Counted from the stretch's first letter, positions 17,650 to 27,154 are shown. The stretch is DNA of 64,000 nt from Vulcanimicrobiota bacterium (GCA_027459645.1 DAIDHQ010000028.1:62001-126000), one strand, 5' to 3'. Translations and numbers: made by a program. Notes: generated by a model not told the origin, from the sequence alone.

Positions 17650-19320
17650 ATGCCGCTTCACGTTCGCCCGCTCTGGGCGATCCTCGCATTGCTTTTTTCG
17701 TCGCTGAGCGCTACGGCAGAGCCGGCCGGAAAGATCGTTATCGTGCCGCACGTGCAGAAGAGCGTGGCCGTTCTTCTGTTTCATCAAATCGACGATCATC
17801 CGATCGAAAGCGCGCACGGCGTCGACCATATTCAGAAACCATGGACGACGCCCGCCGCCTTCGATGCGCTGCTAACCGAATTGCAGCGCAAAGGGTTTAC
17901 GGTCATTCGCTTACGCACTGCGCTCGATTATTTCGAAGGCAAGATTTCCGCGAAGTCGTTGCCGACAAAGCCCGTGTTGCTGACCTTCGACGACGGGTAT
18001 TTGAGCGCGTGGACGCACGGTACGCCGATTCTGATGAAACATCATGCGACGGCCACGATGTTTTTCGAAGGACACGCGACCAACAACCCCGCGATCCCGG
18101 GGCGGCTCGATAGCGCGCAACTACGCGCGATGGCATCATCGGGAGTATGGACGCTTGAGTCGCACGGGTGGGCCGGCCATAGCGACCTCCAAATTTCCGC
18201 CAGTGGCACGCTCTCCCCCTATTGGTACGCAAATCTTGCATGGCTGCCGGATAAACATCGCTTTGAAACGCCGCTGGAATTCGAAGCGAGGCTCCAATCG
18301 GACCTCAGCCGCATGCGCTCGGCTTTTGAAGCAGATACTGGGCACCCTCTGACCATCTTTGCGTATCCAAGCGGCGAATTCGGTCAGAATCCTCCGCTCG
18401 CTCCCGGTGTGGATCCGATGACGTCGATCGAAGCGGGACATTCCAACGCAGCGGGGCTTACGCCGTACGTGCTCCACGCGTTGCGCGCGAGCGGCTATGA
18501 AGCCGCGTTCGCCGTCTCGTTGCCCGAGAGCGCGCACCTCGCCTCTCCAAGCGACAACATTTATGAATTGCCGCGCATCGGCGTCGGCGCCACGTTCCAG
18601 CTGTCGTTCCTCGAAGGTTTAGCGGCGCACACCGGCCTGGAATTTCCGGAGATCGCGGATGGACGCGTCGCCGACGCAGGCCCACTGTGTGTCAGCCAGG
18701 GCTTTAGATTTGTCGCAGCTACCAACCGGCCGGTGATCTTCCGGCTGGACCGGGCCGGCCATCGTTTGAACGCCACGAACGTTCCGCAACTCACGGCCGG
18801 GCGTCCGAGCGGATCGGCAAATATTTCCGGCCTTAGCTGCAATGCGACGACCCTGTGGGCCGTCCAGCAAGCGGGCTTCGATCCCAATCCGCAACCGTGG
18901 CTGGACCGTTTTTCCATCGGCGCCGACGGAACGCTCGACCTTCGAGAGCGCACTGCGCTTCCACCGGTTTTGAATTGGCTGGTCGGAATTGCGCTCGATG
19001 ACGGAATGCTTTACGGTATTACTGATAGGGGTCGCCTTTATGACCTGCAGACCTTCCGGTCCCTTGGCGACGTGGATGGAGCCGCTAGAACAAACGACGC
19101 CTTTGCGGGCCTCGCGTCGCGCGACGGGCTGTTGTATTCGCTCCATCGCGCCGAACACCAACTCGTTGCCTTCACGCCTTCGGGCTCAGTGGTAGCACGG
19201 GCGCCGGTCGATCCACAAATGCGCGACCTTGCTTTTGACGAAAACCATCTTCTCTTGAGCCACTGGACGAGGAATCGACGTTCGATGCAAACCTACGATA
19301 TCGTAGAACTGCCTCAGTAA
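17650..19320 (+). CDS. secreted polysaccharide deacetylase (NodB domain) with C-terminal propeller-like region, first gene of Pel-like operon
   Basis: A GTG lies directly before the ATG and either could serve; the ATG gives 556 residues with a signal peptide. The NodB domain (about residues 40-300) has LTFDDGY (metal-binding Asp pair) and SHGWAGHSD (the two metal His), followed by FAYPSGEFG. The last about 220 residues are repetitive and stranded, like a small propeller. In Pel biosynthesis PelA deacetylates the GalNAc/GlcN polymer; this protein could do the same job, but it lacks the PelA glycosidase domain as I read it. Its stop overlaps the next ATG (TAATG). Function in this pathway is inferred from the operon. 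Confidence 0.82.
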   Translation: MPLHVRPLWAILALLFSSLSATAEPAGKIVIVPHVQKSVAVLLFHQIDDHPIESAHGVDHIQKPWTTPAAFDALLTELQRKGFTVIRLRTALDYFEGKISAKSLPTKPVLLTFDDGYLSAWTHGTPILMKHHATATMFFEGHATNNPAIPGRLDSAQLRAMASSGVWTLESHGWAGHSDLQISASGTLSPYWYANLAWLPDKHRFETPLEFEARLQSDLSRMRSAFEADTGHPLTIFAYPSGEFGQNPPLAPGVDPMTSIEAGHSNAAGLTPYVLHALRASGYEAAFAVSLPESAHLASPSDNIYELPRIGVGATFQLSFLEGLAAHTGLEFPEIADGRVADAGPLCVSQGFRFVAATNRPVIFRLDRAGHRLNATNVPQLTAGRPSGSANISGLSCNATTLWAVQQAGFDPNPQPWLDRFSIGADGTLDLRERTALPPVLNWLVGIALDDGMLYGITDRGRLYDLQTFRSLGDVDGAARTNDAFAGLASRDGLLYSLHRAEHQLVAFTPSGSVVARAPVDPQMRDLAFDENHLLLSHWTRNRRSMQTYDIVELPQ

Positions 19321-20090
19321 TGCGGCCGATGTATTTTGCGCCGGCGCTCCTCACGAGCGTCTTGGCGCTGCTTCCTCTGCGCGCGTCTGCCGACCAAGCC
19401 GGCTATCTGTACGCCTACGCCCTCAATGAATCACGTTTCGGAGACTTCGTGTATTCGGTCGACGCCTATAAACCGTTCGGCACGTCGAAATCGGCCGTTC
19501 GGCCGTTCGTCGATGTGTTCGGAAACATCGATTCAAAGTCGGCGGGAGGCGCGATCCCTCGAATCTATAGCGACAATTATGCGGGCGCCGCGCTCGGGCT
19601 GCAGTACACAAACGGCAGCGGGCTTCGCGTGTTCGCGCAGGCAGGTGGCACCACGCGAGTTGGCGCGGTTGCGAGTGTTCCCTCGGGTGGCGACGTTCGC
19701 GGCGGCATTCAGCTCTACCGCGAATGGGGCGGCGCGGCCGCGCATCGCGCAGCGTACGGAAATTTCTATGGCAGCGGAACCTATTATAGCCGCTATCAAG
19801 ATACGATCTTCTACAACCAACTGGAACTGGGGCGGCGCACGTCGGCCTCGCCGAGCGCAACCGAGATCTACGTGCGGCCGGTCTTCACCATCGATAGTAA
19901 ATCGTACTACTACGACAACATCCTCGAACTCACGGCCGGCATTCGCTTCCATCCGTTCGGCAGCCGCGGTCCGTCCTTCGCGCTCGAAGAGGCCGCCGGC
20001 ACGTACACGAATCGCGGCGGATTGCCGGCATCGTTGCCATCTTCGTATCTTGATTTCCGCCCGACCATTTCATATGGGGTCTCGCTCTGA
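19320..20090 (+). CDS. predicted outer-membrane beta-barrel protein of the Pel-like operon
   Basis: The 256-aa product has a signal peptide (ending near ASA) and then alternating hydrophobic and aromatic strands with short turns, ending in RPTISYGVSL, as in outer-membrane barrels. It shows no helical-repeat scaffold. In Pel systems PelB supplies TPR repeats plus an export barrel; in phage-N4-type and Pga systems a similar barrel end is found. By position it could be the export porin of this locus, but at about 230 mature residues it would be a small pore. The start overlaps the deacetylase stop. Confidence 0.65.
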   Translation: MRPMYFAPALLTSVLALLPLRASADQAGYLYAYALNESRFGDFVYSVDAYKPFGTSKSAVRPFVDVFGNIDSKSAGGAIPRIYSDNYAGAALGLQYTNGSGLRVFAQAGGTTRVGAVASVPSGGDVRGGIQLYREWGGAAAHRAAYGNFYGSGTYYSRYQDTIFYNQLELGRRTSASPSATEIYVRPVFTIDSKSYYYDNILELTAGIRFHPFGSRGPSFALEEAAGTYTNRGGLPASLPSSYLDFRPTISYGVSL

Positions 20091-20092
20091 AC

Positions 20093-21331
20093 GTGGAACG
20101 CGGGACTAAGTCGGCCCTGGATATCGCGAGCGATTCGGCGCGTGCGGCGCTCGACCGCTTCGGACTTGCATGCGTACGCATCTGGCTAGCGGCCGACGAC
20201 ACCGTCGTTCTAGCCGCGTCCGCGAACGCCCAGATGAACGCGAGCATCGAGACGATGACCGCGCAGAGCGTTCGCGATGCCATGGCCGGCGAGGCGGTGC
20301 TCAAGGGCGCGTTCATGGGGCTGCCGCTGCGCGAAGACTCGACTGCGACGGGATATGTCGAGTGCTATGCTACCGGGGCGATTTCTTTTGCCGATGCGGC
20401 CGCGATCGAGGCGTGGTCGAAAGACGTGGCCGACGCCATCGTCATGGCCTCGGCGGCAGAGATTCAGGAATCACCCAAACGGGGAAGCGTCTTAATCGCA
20501 GACGACGATCCGGCAATTCGCCGGCTGATCGAAGTGCTGCTCACGCGAAACGGCTTTACCGTCACCGCGGTCGAGAACGGCCATCTCGCGTGCGAACGCG
20601 CGCTGGCCCTGCAGCCGGATCTGATTCTTCTCGACTGGATGATGCCGGTGCTCGACGGCCGCTCCGCAACCGCGAGACTGAAGAACGACCCGCGAACGCG
20701 TCATATTCCCGTCGTAATGCTGACGAGTCAAGCGCGAATCGAGGACAAGGTTTCGGCGCTGGAGGCCGGCGCACAGGATTACCTGACAAAGCCCTTCGAT
20801 TCGCGCGAACTCGTCGCGCGCATCGAACAGGAATTACGTTGGCGCAACCTGCTCTCGGCCGCGCCCGAAGAGTCGCCGCCGCAGCCTGTCGCGCCCTCGG
20901 CCACATCATCCCAACCCGAGCAGGACGAACACGCGCCTCCCCCGCCGGGAGGTGACTATTGGAACGCGGCGGTCGCAGCGCAACAAGTCGGAAAACTCCA
21001 TCACGCGCTCGAATATTACGTTCAAGAAGCCGAAAATTGCGACAATGCCAAGCAGTTCGCGCGCGCGGCCATCGCCTTCCGCAGCGCCTCGGTCGTTGCG
21101 GGTCAGTTGCAAAACCTCGATCTTTCAAATAAGCTGCTCCGACTGTCAGGTAAAATGTATCTGTCATGGGCCGAGAGCGCGCAGGACGCTAAGTCCGTGC
21201 AAGAAGCCTACGTCAACGCGGCTCGCTGCTTTCTTTCGGCGGGCAATTTGAAACTGGCAAAAAAATCGGTCGACATTGCGGAGTCGCTACACAGTGTCAT
21301 GGGCGACGACCGCCCCTCGTCGTTGCGCTAG
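20093..21331 (+). CDS. GAF-like / receiver / helical-repeat protein of the Pel-like operon
   Basis: This GTG-started 412-aa cytoplasmic protein has three parts. Residues 1-120 resemble a GAF domain (ending GAISFADAAAIEAWSKDVAD). Residues 132-250 are a response-regulator receiver with acidic residues DDD (137-139), phospho-acceptor Asp181, Thr211 and Lys233. After a Pro/Gln/Glu linker, residues 305-405 are helical, TPR-like repeats (WNAAVAAQQVGKLHHALEYY). There is no output or GGDEF domain and no membrane helix. Pel loci normally have PelD (GAF plus degenerate GGDEF, binds c-di-GMP) and PelE (TPR) here. This protein may take over both roles with phosphorylation as input. Confidence 0.75.
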   Translation: MERGTKSALDIASDSARAALDRFGLACVRIWLAADDTVVLAASANAQMNASIETMTAQSVRDAMAGEAVLKGAFMGLPLREDSTATGYVECYATGAISFADAAAIEAWSKDVADAIVMASAAEIQESPKRGSVLIADDDPAIRRLIEVLLTRNGFTVTAVENGHLACERALALQPDLILLDWMMPVLDGRSATARLKNDPRTRHIPVVMLTSQARIEDKVSALEAGAQDYLTKPFDSRELVARIEQELRWRNLLSAAPEESPPQPVAPSATSSQPEQDEHAPPPPGGDYWNAAVAAQQVGKLHHALEYYVQEAENCDNAKQFARAAIAFRSASVVAGQLQNLDLSNKLLRLSGKMYLSWAESAQDAKSVQEAYVNAARCFLSAGNLKLAKKSVDIAESLHSVMGDDRPSSLR

Positions 21332-22774
21332 GTGCGCGTATGTCTGCTGACCGAAGGAACGTATCCGTTCGTTAGAGGCGGCGTCTCGACGTGGTGTCAC
21401 GATCTGATCGGCGGTCTTCCGGAGATTGCGTTCGAGGTCTTTGCGCTCGTAGGAAACCCTTCGGGAAGCCCCGAGTACGAGTTGCCGTCGAACGTCACAC
21501 GTCTGCTGGACGTGCCGCTCTGGGGGCACGAACGCCTTACCGAGTATAATGCCCGCGATCTCAAGAGCGAAGGGCGGCGCAATTCACGCGAATTGAAGTG
21601 CGAATTCGTCCCACTCTTCACGACCTTCCTTTCCGAAGTCTTACGCGGCATGGAGTACGCATCGCCTTCAATACTGGTGCAATCGGTCGCCGAACTGTAC
21701 CGCTATTTTCGCGTACACGATTACGACTGGACGATGCGACGGTCGGAGACGTGGGATGTCGCGCTCCATCTCTTTCAGTCGCAAGTGTGGCATGCCCGGT
21801 TTATGACGTCGCTCGAAGCGATCGAACTCGTTCGCACCATCTACCGCTATCTCGCGCCGCTCGCGGTCGAGTTGCCGGAGTGCGACCTTATGCATGTAAG
21901 CGTCGCGGGACTCTGCGCGTTGCCCGCCGTCGCCGCAAACTATTTGCACGGAACCCCGGTCATCCTCACCGAACACGGCGTGTATCTGCGCGAACGCATT
22001 CTCGCGCTTGCGAGCGCCGGATTCCCCTTCAGCGATCGGGCAATCAAGAAAAATTTCTTCTCGGCCGTCGCTCGCGCCGCCTACGCCGCGTCCAACATAA
22101 TCGCGCCCGTGTGCACGTACAACACTACCTGGGAGCATTACTACGGCGTTGACCCCGAACGCGTGCGCGTCATCTATAACGGGGTCGATGAAACGCGTTT
22201 CGCGGATAGGGATCGCTGGCCCGAGGTCCCGACCGTCACCGCCGTGCTTCGCATCGATCCGCTCAAAGACGTTATCACGATGATTGCGAGCGCGAGAACC
22301 GTCAAAGCGGCGATCCCCAACGTGCGCTACGAACTATGGGGCCCGGTTCACGACCGCGACTACGACGTCGCATGCAGGGCGCTCGTAAGCGATCTCGGCT
22401 TGGAAGATACGGTTCATTTCATGGGTCCGACGAAGAGCCCGGCCGATGCGTATGCGAACGCATCGGTCGTGGCGCTCTCCAGCATCTCCGAGGGTTTTCC
22501 GTATACGATCATCGAGGCGATGATGTGCGGCAAACCGGTCGTCGCGACCGACGTCGGCGGCGTACGTGAAGCAATCGGCGACTTCGGCGCGGTGGTTCCG
22601 CCGAAACGGCCCGAACGCTTCGGTGAGGCGCTCATCCCGTTCCTGACGGATGTCGCGTTCGCGCGAAGCGTCGGAAAGGGCGCGCGCGATCGCGCACTCG
22701 AGCATTTTACGCAAGATCGCTTTTTACGAACGTACCGGGAGCTCTACGACGATGTCGCTCGATCCGTTCGCTGA
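21332..22774 (+). CDS. pelF: GT4 glycosyltransferase PelF
   Basis: This GTG-started 480-aa cytoplasmic glycosyltransferase begins one base after the previous stop. The N-terminus MRVCLLTEGTYPFVRGGVSTW and the HVSVAGLCALPA and TEHGVYLRER segments are characteristic of PelF. The C-terminal Rossmann half carries SEGFPYTIIEAM, the GT4 donor-binding E-x7-E motif, and DVGGVREAI. PelF uses UDP-sugar to polymerise Pel exopolysaccharide. The next gene, PelG, overlaps its last codons. Confidence 0.93.
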   Translation: MRVCLLTEGTYPFVRGGVSTWCHDLIGGLPEIAFEVFALVGNPSGSPEYELPSNVTRLLDVPLWGHERLTEYNARDLKSEGRRNSRELKCEFVPLFTTFLSEVLRGMEYASPSILVQSVAELYRYFRVHDYDWTMRRSETWDVALHLFQSQVWHARFMTSLEAIELVRTIYRYLAPLAVELPECDLMHVSVAGLCALPAVAANYLHGTPVILTEHGVYLRERILALASAGFPFSDRAIKKNFFSAVARAAYAASNIIAPVCTYNTTWEHYYGVDPERVRVIYNGVDETRFADRDRWPEVPTVTAVLRIDPLKDVITMIASARTVKAAIPNVRYELWGPVHDRDYDVACRALVSDLGLEDTVHFMGPTKSPADAYANASVVALSSISEGFPYTIIEAMMCGKPVVATDVGGVREAIGDFGAVVPPKRPERFGEALIPFLTDVAFARSVGKGARDRALEHFTQDRFLRTYRELYDDVARSVR

Positions 22775-24359
22775 CTTCTCGCCGTTCGAAAGGCGCGAGC
22801 ACGAGATCGAAATCGCCGCGCGCAACATCGTGGCACTCGCGCGATCCGACGCATTCGGGCGCGGCTGGCGGCCAAAGGGCATCGACGAGGTCGCCATTCT
22901 TCTCGAATCGCTCGGCTATTCGCGCGACGTCGTTGCCGAACTGTGGTACCCCGATCTCTTCGCGCTCGCTCGAGACGTGACGGGCCTGATCGACAAGTAC
23001 GTCACCGACGAGGAGCGCGCTGCGCAGCCCGACCTGAACTGGTTCAAGCTCGCCTGCCGCGATTATGCCGCAGGAGCGCTCTATTCGGGGCCTTGGATCA
23101 TCGCGGTGATCGGTCTCGCCGTCTTCGGAGCCTCCCTGTGGTCCAGCCTCTCGACGCCGCTGCACCTGGCAACCGCGATTGCGCTCGGCGTCTACGGGGC
23201 GCAATTGGTCAGCGGATTCTTCGCGCAGGCGGTTGCGCGCAGGTTGACGTTTTACTTCCTCGCCGACAATCTACCGCTGATGCGCTGGACGTTCGATCGA
23301 TTGCTCGGCATCGCGATTTTGACGAGCATCGTTGCCGCCGCCGTGCTTTGGATTGCATTGCGCGGTACGTATGGAGAACCGGACGCATTACTTGCGGCCG
23401 CATTTTGCTTGGGCTCATCGGTCTTCCAGCTTTCGCTCGCACCGCTCTACACGTTGCGTCGCTTTGCGTGGATCATCGGTGTTGCAGCGTTCGCAACGCT
23501 GCTCACGGGCATAACGTTCGTCATCTTCTTCCACCGCCAGGTGAACGTACCGTGGGAACCGGCTACGCTCGCAACGGAGATCGGGCTGGTAGGAACGGCC
23601 GTGCTCGTTGCGACGCGAGCGTGGCTTGCGGGCCAAGCAGGCCGCTCCAACCAGGCGCTCGTCCCGCCGAGCACGATATCGATCCTGCTTGCGACGCTGC
23701 CGTATGCGGTTTTCGGCGTGCTGTATTTCGCGGCCATCATCTGCGATCGCGTCTTCGCTGGATTCGTCGAAGGACACGGCGCTTTTTTCTACGCGTCGAG
23801 CTACGAGCTCGGCGCCGACATCGCGCTCCTGGCGATCATTCCGGTGACCGGCGTTTCAAACGTGATCCTCGAGGCGCTTCCCCGGCGAATCCTGGCCGGC
23901 GCGAGAGTCGCGGTCGGCGCAATCGGGCCGTTTCAACGCGCGATGACGCGGTTTTACTTTGCGGGCATCGCCGCAATCGCCGGCGCCACGTTGCTTGCCA
24001 TTGGAATAGGCGAGCTGGTTGGACCGGTTCTCGTCGCGTCCGCGCATTTGGGGAACGGCTCGGAAACCTCGCTCGTGGTCTTACGTTGGACGACCGTCGG
24101 ATATGCGATCGTGATGATCGGTCTCTTGAACGTCCAGGTGCTGTTCTTTCTATCGAGGCCGCGGTGGGCCGTCATCGCGGCCGGCGCGGCCCTCGCAAGC
24201 TCGATCGCGTGGGGTGCGGTCGCGCTCTTCCATCACGCTCCCGCGGCATCAATGTCCGGCGGTCTCGTGTGTGCGGCAGTGATTTTCGCGGGCCTCACAA
24301 CCTTCGCGACATACCGCTCGATGCGCCGGTTCATCTACGCGTACTACGCCGCCTATTAA
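22752..24359 (+). CDS. pelG: PelG-like polysaccharide transporter with extended N-terminus
   Basis: The ATG at 22752 lies within the end of pelF (23-nt overlap); the 535-aa product has about 12 membrane helices starting near residue 118 (SGPWIIAVIGLAVFG, a PelG-like segment) and ends in FIYAYYAAY. PelG belongs to the MOP flippase group and moves Pel across the inner membrane with PelF and PelD/E. The first about 115 residues are soluble and acidic/helical and are absent from usual PelG (about 455 aa). They could replace a missing partner contact. Identification rests on order after pelF and helix pattern. Confidence 0.85.
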   Translation: MSLDPFADFSPFERREHEIEIAARNIVALARSDAFGRGWRPKGIDEVAILLESLGYSRDVVAELWYPDLFALARDVTGLIDKYVTDEERAAQPDLNWFKLACRDYAAGALYSGPWIIAVIGLAVFGASLWSSLSTPLHLATAIALGVYGAQLVSGFFAQAVARRLTFYFLADNLPLMRWTFDRLLGIAILTSIVAAAVLWIALRGTYGEPDALLAAAFCLGSSVFQLSLAPLYTLRRFAWIIGVAAFATLLTGITFVIFFHRQVNVPWEPATLATEIGLVGTAVLVATRAWLAGQAGRSNQALVPPSTISILLATLPYAVFGVLYFAAIICDRVFAGFVEGHGAFFYASSYELGADIALLAIIPVTGVSNVILEALPRRILAGARVAVGAIGPFQRAMTRFYFAGIAAIAGATLLAIGIGELVGPVLVASAHLGNGSETSLVVLRWTTVGYAIVMIGLLNVQVLFFLSRPRWAVIAAGAALASSIAWGAVALFHHAPAASMSGGLVCAAVIFAGLTTFATYRSMRRFIYAYYAAY

Positions 24360-24386
24360 GTACGGGTGCAGGCGCATCGCCGCGAT

Positions 24387-25403
24387 CTAGCTTTTCGCCT
24401 TCTCCAAATGTCCGCCGAACTGAAAACGCATTGCCGAGAGGATGCGGTTTTGGAAGTCCGCTTCGCCGCGCGATGAAAAGCGTTCGAAGAGCGCGGAGGT
24501 CAACACGGGCACGGGCACCGCTTCGTCGATCGCGGCTTTGATCGTCCAGCGGCCTTCACCCGAATCCGAAACGCGGCCCGCAAATTCCGAGAGCTCGGCG
24601 TCCTTCACGAACGCCGCGGCGGTCAGATCGAGCAGCCACGACGCAATGACGCTGCCGCGCCGCCACACTTCGGTGACTTCTCCAAGATCGATGTCGTATT
24701 GATAGTGCTCCGGATCGCGTAGCGGCGTCGTTTCCGCGTCGGCTACTTGATGCGTCTTGCCGACGTTGGCGCTGTGCAGCACGCCCAACCCCTCGGCATA
24801 GGCGGCCATGATGCCATACTCGATGCCGTTGTGCACCATCTTCACGAAATGCCCCGCGCCGCTCGGCCCGCAATGCAGATAACCGTCTTCCGCGGTGCCT
24901 TTGCCCGCGGGGCGTCCCGGCGTGCGATCGATCGTGCCGGGTCCCGGCGCGAGCGTTTTAAAGATCGGGTCCAGGTGCGTCACCGCGTCGTCCGGGCCGC
25001 CGATCATCATGCAGTAGCCGCGTTCCAAGCCCCACACGCCGCCGCTGGTGCCGACGTCGAGATACTTGACGCCCTTGCTCTGCAGCGCGCGCGAGCGCCG
25101 GATGTCGTCGATATAATAGGAATTGCCGCCGTCGATGAGGATATCGCCGGCCTCGAGCAGGCCCGAAATCTCGTCGATGCTCGAATCGACGACGCCGGCT
25201 GGAACCATCAGCCAGACGCAGCGCGGCTTCTCGAGCTTCGACACGAACTCGGCTACCGACGACGCACCCGTTGCCCCAGCCGAGGCCAGGTCGCTCACGG
25301 CCGTCGCGTTGCGGTCGTAGACCACGCAGGTATGGCCCGCTCGCATCAGGCGCCGCACCATGTTCGAACCCATGCGGCCGAGACCGATCATCCCCAATTG
25401 CAC
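24387..25403 (-). CDS. gnd: 6-phosphogluconate dehydrogenase, decarboxylating (short GndA/YqeC-type)
   Basis: The 338-aa, GTG-started product has the N-terminal Rossmann fold GLGRMGSNM, the substrate-binding DVGTSGGVWG and the catalytic KMVHNGIEYG. It oxidises 6-phosphogluconate to ribulose 5-phosphate and CO2 in the cytoplasm. The length and the single C-terminal helical domain match the short, often NAD-preferring bacterial form rather than the 470-aa form. A GAGGAG ribosome-binding site precedes the GTG. It converges with the Pel-like operon across 27 bp and is a single-gene unit. Confidence 0.93.
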   Translation of the reverse strand: MQLGMIGLGRMGSNMVRRLMRAGHTCVVYDRNATAVSDLASAGATGASSVAEFVSKLEKPRCVWLMVPAGVVDSSIDEISGLLEAGDILIDGGNSYYIDDIRRSRALQSKGVKYLDVGTSGGVWGLERGYCMMIGGPDDAVTHLDPIFKTLAPGPGTIDRTPGRPAGKGTAEDGYLHCGPSGAGHFVKMVHNGIEYGIMAAYAEGLGVLHSANVGKTHQVADAETTPLRDPEHYQYDIDLGEVTEVWRRGSVIASWLLDLTAAAFVKDAELSEFAGRVSDSGEGRWTIKAAIDEAVPVPVLTSALFERFSSRGEADFQNRILSAMRFQFGGHLEKAKS

Positions 25404-25533
25404 GGCAAGACTCTCCTCTTCGTATTACGGCGGGCGCTACAACGGCCCGTAGTTCGTCGCAATTTTGCACGCTCCCGGGAATACTTCGAAGGGCCCGCCC
25501 CTCACGCAAGGGAACCCGTGGACCCGGCACATC

Positions 25534-26583
25534 ATGGAACACGAAGAGCAGATCGACGAACAAACCACGGCGCTCGTCCCGCAGAGCGACGCTCCCCTCG
25601 CAGAACACGCACCGGAACCACTAGCGCCGCCGCCGGCAGCCGAGCCGGTTGAAGCATCGGTGGAAGCGCCGGCGGCACCCGCCGAAGCGCCGCAAGTGGC
25701 TGCGCCCGCTGCGGAACTTTCGCCCGACGAAGTCGAACGGCGCCAAGCGCAGGCTGCCGAAGGCCGCCGTCGTGCGCAAGAGACGTGGGAACGCCTCGCA
25801 GCGGCAAAGGACAGCAACGCCGTCATCCACGGTTCGATCAAATCCGAAATCAAGGGCGGTCTGCTGGTCGACGTCGAGGGATACCGCGCGTTTCTTCCGG
25901 CATCGCAAGCTCGCGTGGCCAAGGGTGAGCCGCTCTCCACGCTCGTCGGAGCCAAGGTTCCGCTCAAAGTGCTCGACGTGGACGAAAAGCGTAAACGTCT
26001 CGTCGTCTCGCATCGCCGCGCCGTCGAAGCCGAGCGCCGCGCAACGCGTCAAGCGTTGCTGCAGTCGCTTGCGGTCGGCGAAGAACGTGAAGCGACCGTC
26101 GTGCGCATCGCCGATTTCGGCGCCTTCGTCGATTTGGGCGGCATCGATGCGCTGGTCCCCATCGGCGAACTCGCTTTCGAGCGCCTGGAAAAGCCGACCG
26201 ACGCCGTCAGCATCGGCGACCGTTTTCCCGTGAAGATTCTGCGCATCGAAGATAACGGCAAGAAAATCGCTGCCTCCCGCAAAGCGTCGCTGGCGGATCC
26301 GTGGCGCGACCACGCCGCGCTGCTCAAGCACGGTACGGTCACGGAAGGCCGCGTCGTTTCAAAAGAGCCGCGCCTGCAAGTCGAAATCGCGCCCGGCGTC
26401 ATCGGCAGCCTGTCGGATCGCGACGCGAATCCCGATGAGTACGAAGTTGGTGAAGCGGTCGAGGTGACCGTTCGCTCGGTCGATTATCGCAACCGGCGCA
26501 TTCGTCTGAGCACGACGCATTCGGCAAGCGCGTTCTCGTCGACGTCGTTCGCCCCGCTGGGCAGCGAACTCAAGCGTCCCTAA
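25534..26583 (+). CDS. S1-domain RNA-binding protein (ribosomal protein S1-like)
   Basis: I start at ATG 25534; an upstream in-frame start adds 23 residues without conservation. The 349-aa protein has an acidic, Ala/Pro/Glu-rich N-terminus (about 85 residues), then three S1 OB-fold domains: one with GGLLVDVEGYRAFLPASQ, one with VVRIADFGAFVDLGGIDALVP, and a more divergent third ending near NRRIRLSTT. Together they look like a short ribosomal protein S1 homologue that helps bind mRNA to the ribosome. Its 3' end overlaps pcp by 14 nt in convergent orientation. Confidence 0.85.
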   Translation: MEHEEQIDEQTTALVPQSDAPLAEHAPEPLAPPPAAEPVEASVEAPAAPAEAPQVAAPAAELSPDEVERRQAQAAEGRRRAQETWERLAAAKDSNAVIHGSIKSEIKGGLLVDVEGYRAFLPASQARVAKGEPLSTLVGAKVPLKVLDVDEKRKRLVVSHRRAVEAERRATRQALLQSLAVGEEREATVVRIADFGAFVDLGGIDALVPIGELAFERLEKPTDAVSIGDRFPVKILRIEDNGKKIAASRKASLADPWRDHAALLKHGTVTEGRVVSKEPRLQVEIAPGVIGSLSDRDANPDEYEVGEAVEVTVRSVDYRNRRIRLSTTHSASAFSSTSFAPLGSELKRP

Positions 26584-27154
26584 GCGCGGCGGCGATCGCG
26601 CGGCGCAAGGCCGTGGCGACCGTTGCAGTCTCGAGCGTCTCGATCGAAGGCACGTGAATAAATCCGCCACGCAGCGCAGGCCGTTGCGTGGCGATTTCAT
26701 GCATGAGCCCGTAAAAGACGTGATTGCACACGTACGTGCCGGCGCTCTCCGAAAGCTTCACCGGTATGCCGGCGTCGGCAATCGCGGCCATCATCGCCTT
26801 GACCGGCAACGACGTAAAATACGCCGCGGGACCGCCGGCAACGATCGCTGCGTCGATCGGCACGTTCCCTCGGTTGTCGGCAATCCGTGCGTCATCGAGA
26901 TTAATCGCCACGCGTTCGAGACACACGGCGTCGCGATTCGATGCCTGCCCCGCGCACACAACGATCGCCGGCCCAACCTCGTCGATCACATGGCGCAGCA
27001 CCGAGATCGCATCGCCGAAGACGCACGGCAACTGGCGAACCTCCACGCGCGTGCCCTCGATCATCTCGCCGCCCAACAAGCGCACCGCTTCCCACGACGC
27101 GTTGAGCGCATCGCCGCCGAACGGCTCGAAGCCGGTCAAAAGCATCGTGTTCAT
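26570..27154 (-). CDS. pcp: pyroglutamyl-peptidase I
   Basis: The 194-aa cysteine peptidase (family C15) has the catalytic triad Glu80 (in CLERVAIN), Cys143 (GTYVCNHVFY) and His167 (GFIHVP), plus the N-terminal LLTGFEPFGG. It removes N-terminal pyroglutamate from peptides in the cytoplasm, releasing 5-oxoproline. It is the last gene of a six-gene operon and overlaps the DUF979 gene by 4 nt. The product of this enzyme is the substrate of the PxpABC oxoprolinase encoded upstream, so the operon is biochemically coherent. Confidence 0.95.
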   Translation of the reverse strand: MNTMLLTGFEPFGGDALNASWEAVRLLGGEMIEGTRVEVRQLPCVFGDAISVLRHVIDEVGPAIVVCAGQASNRDAVCLERVAINLDDARIADNRGNVPIDAAIVAGGPAAYFTSLPVKAMMAAIADAGIPVKLSESAGTYVCNHVFYGLMHEIATQRPALRGGFIHVPSIETLETATVATALRRAIAAALRDA

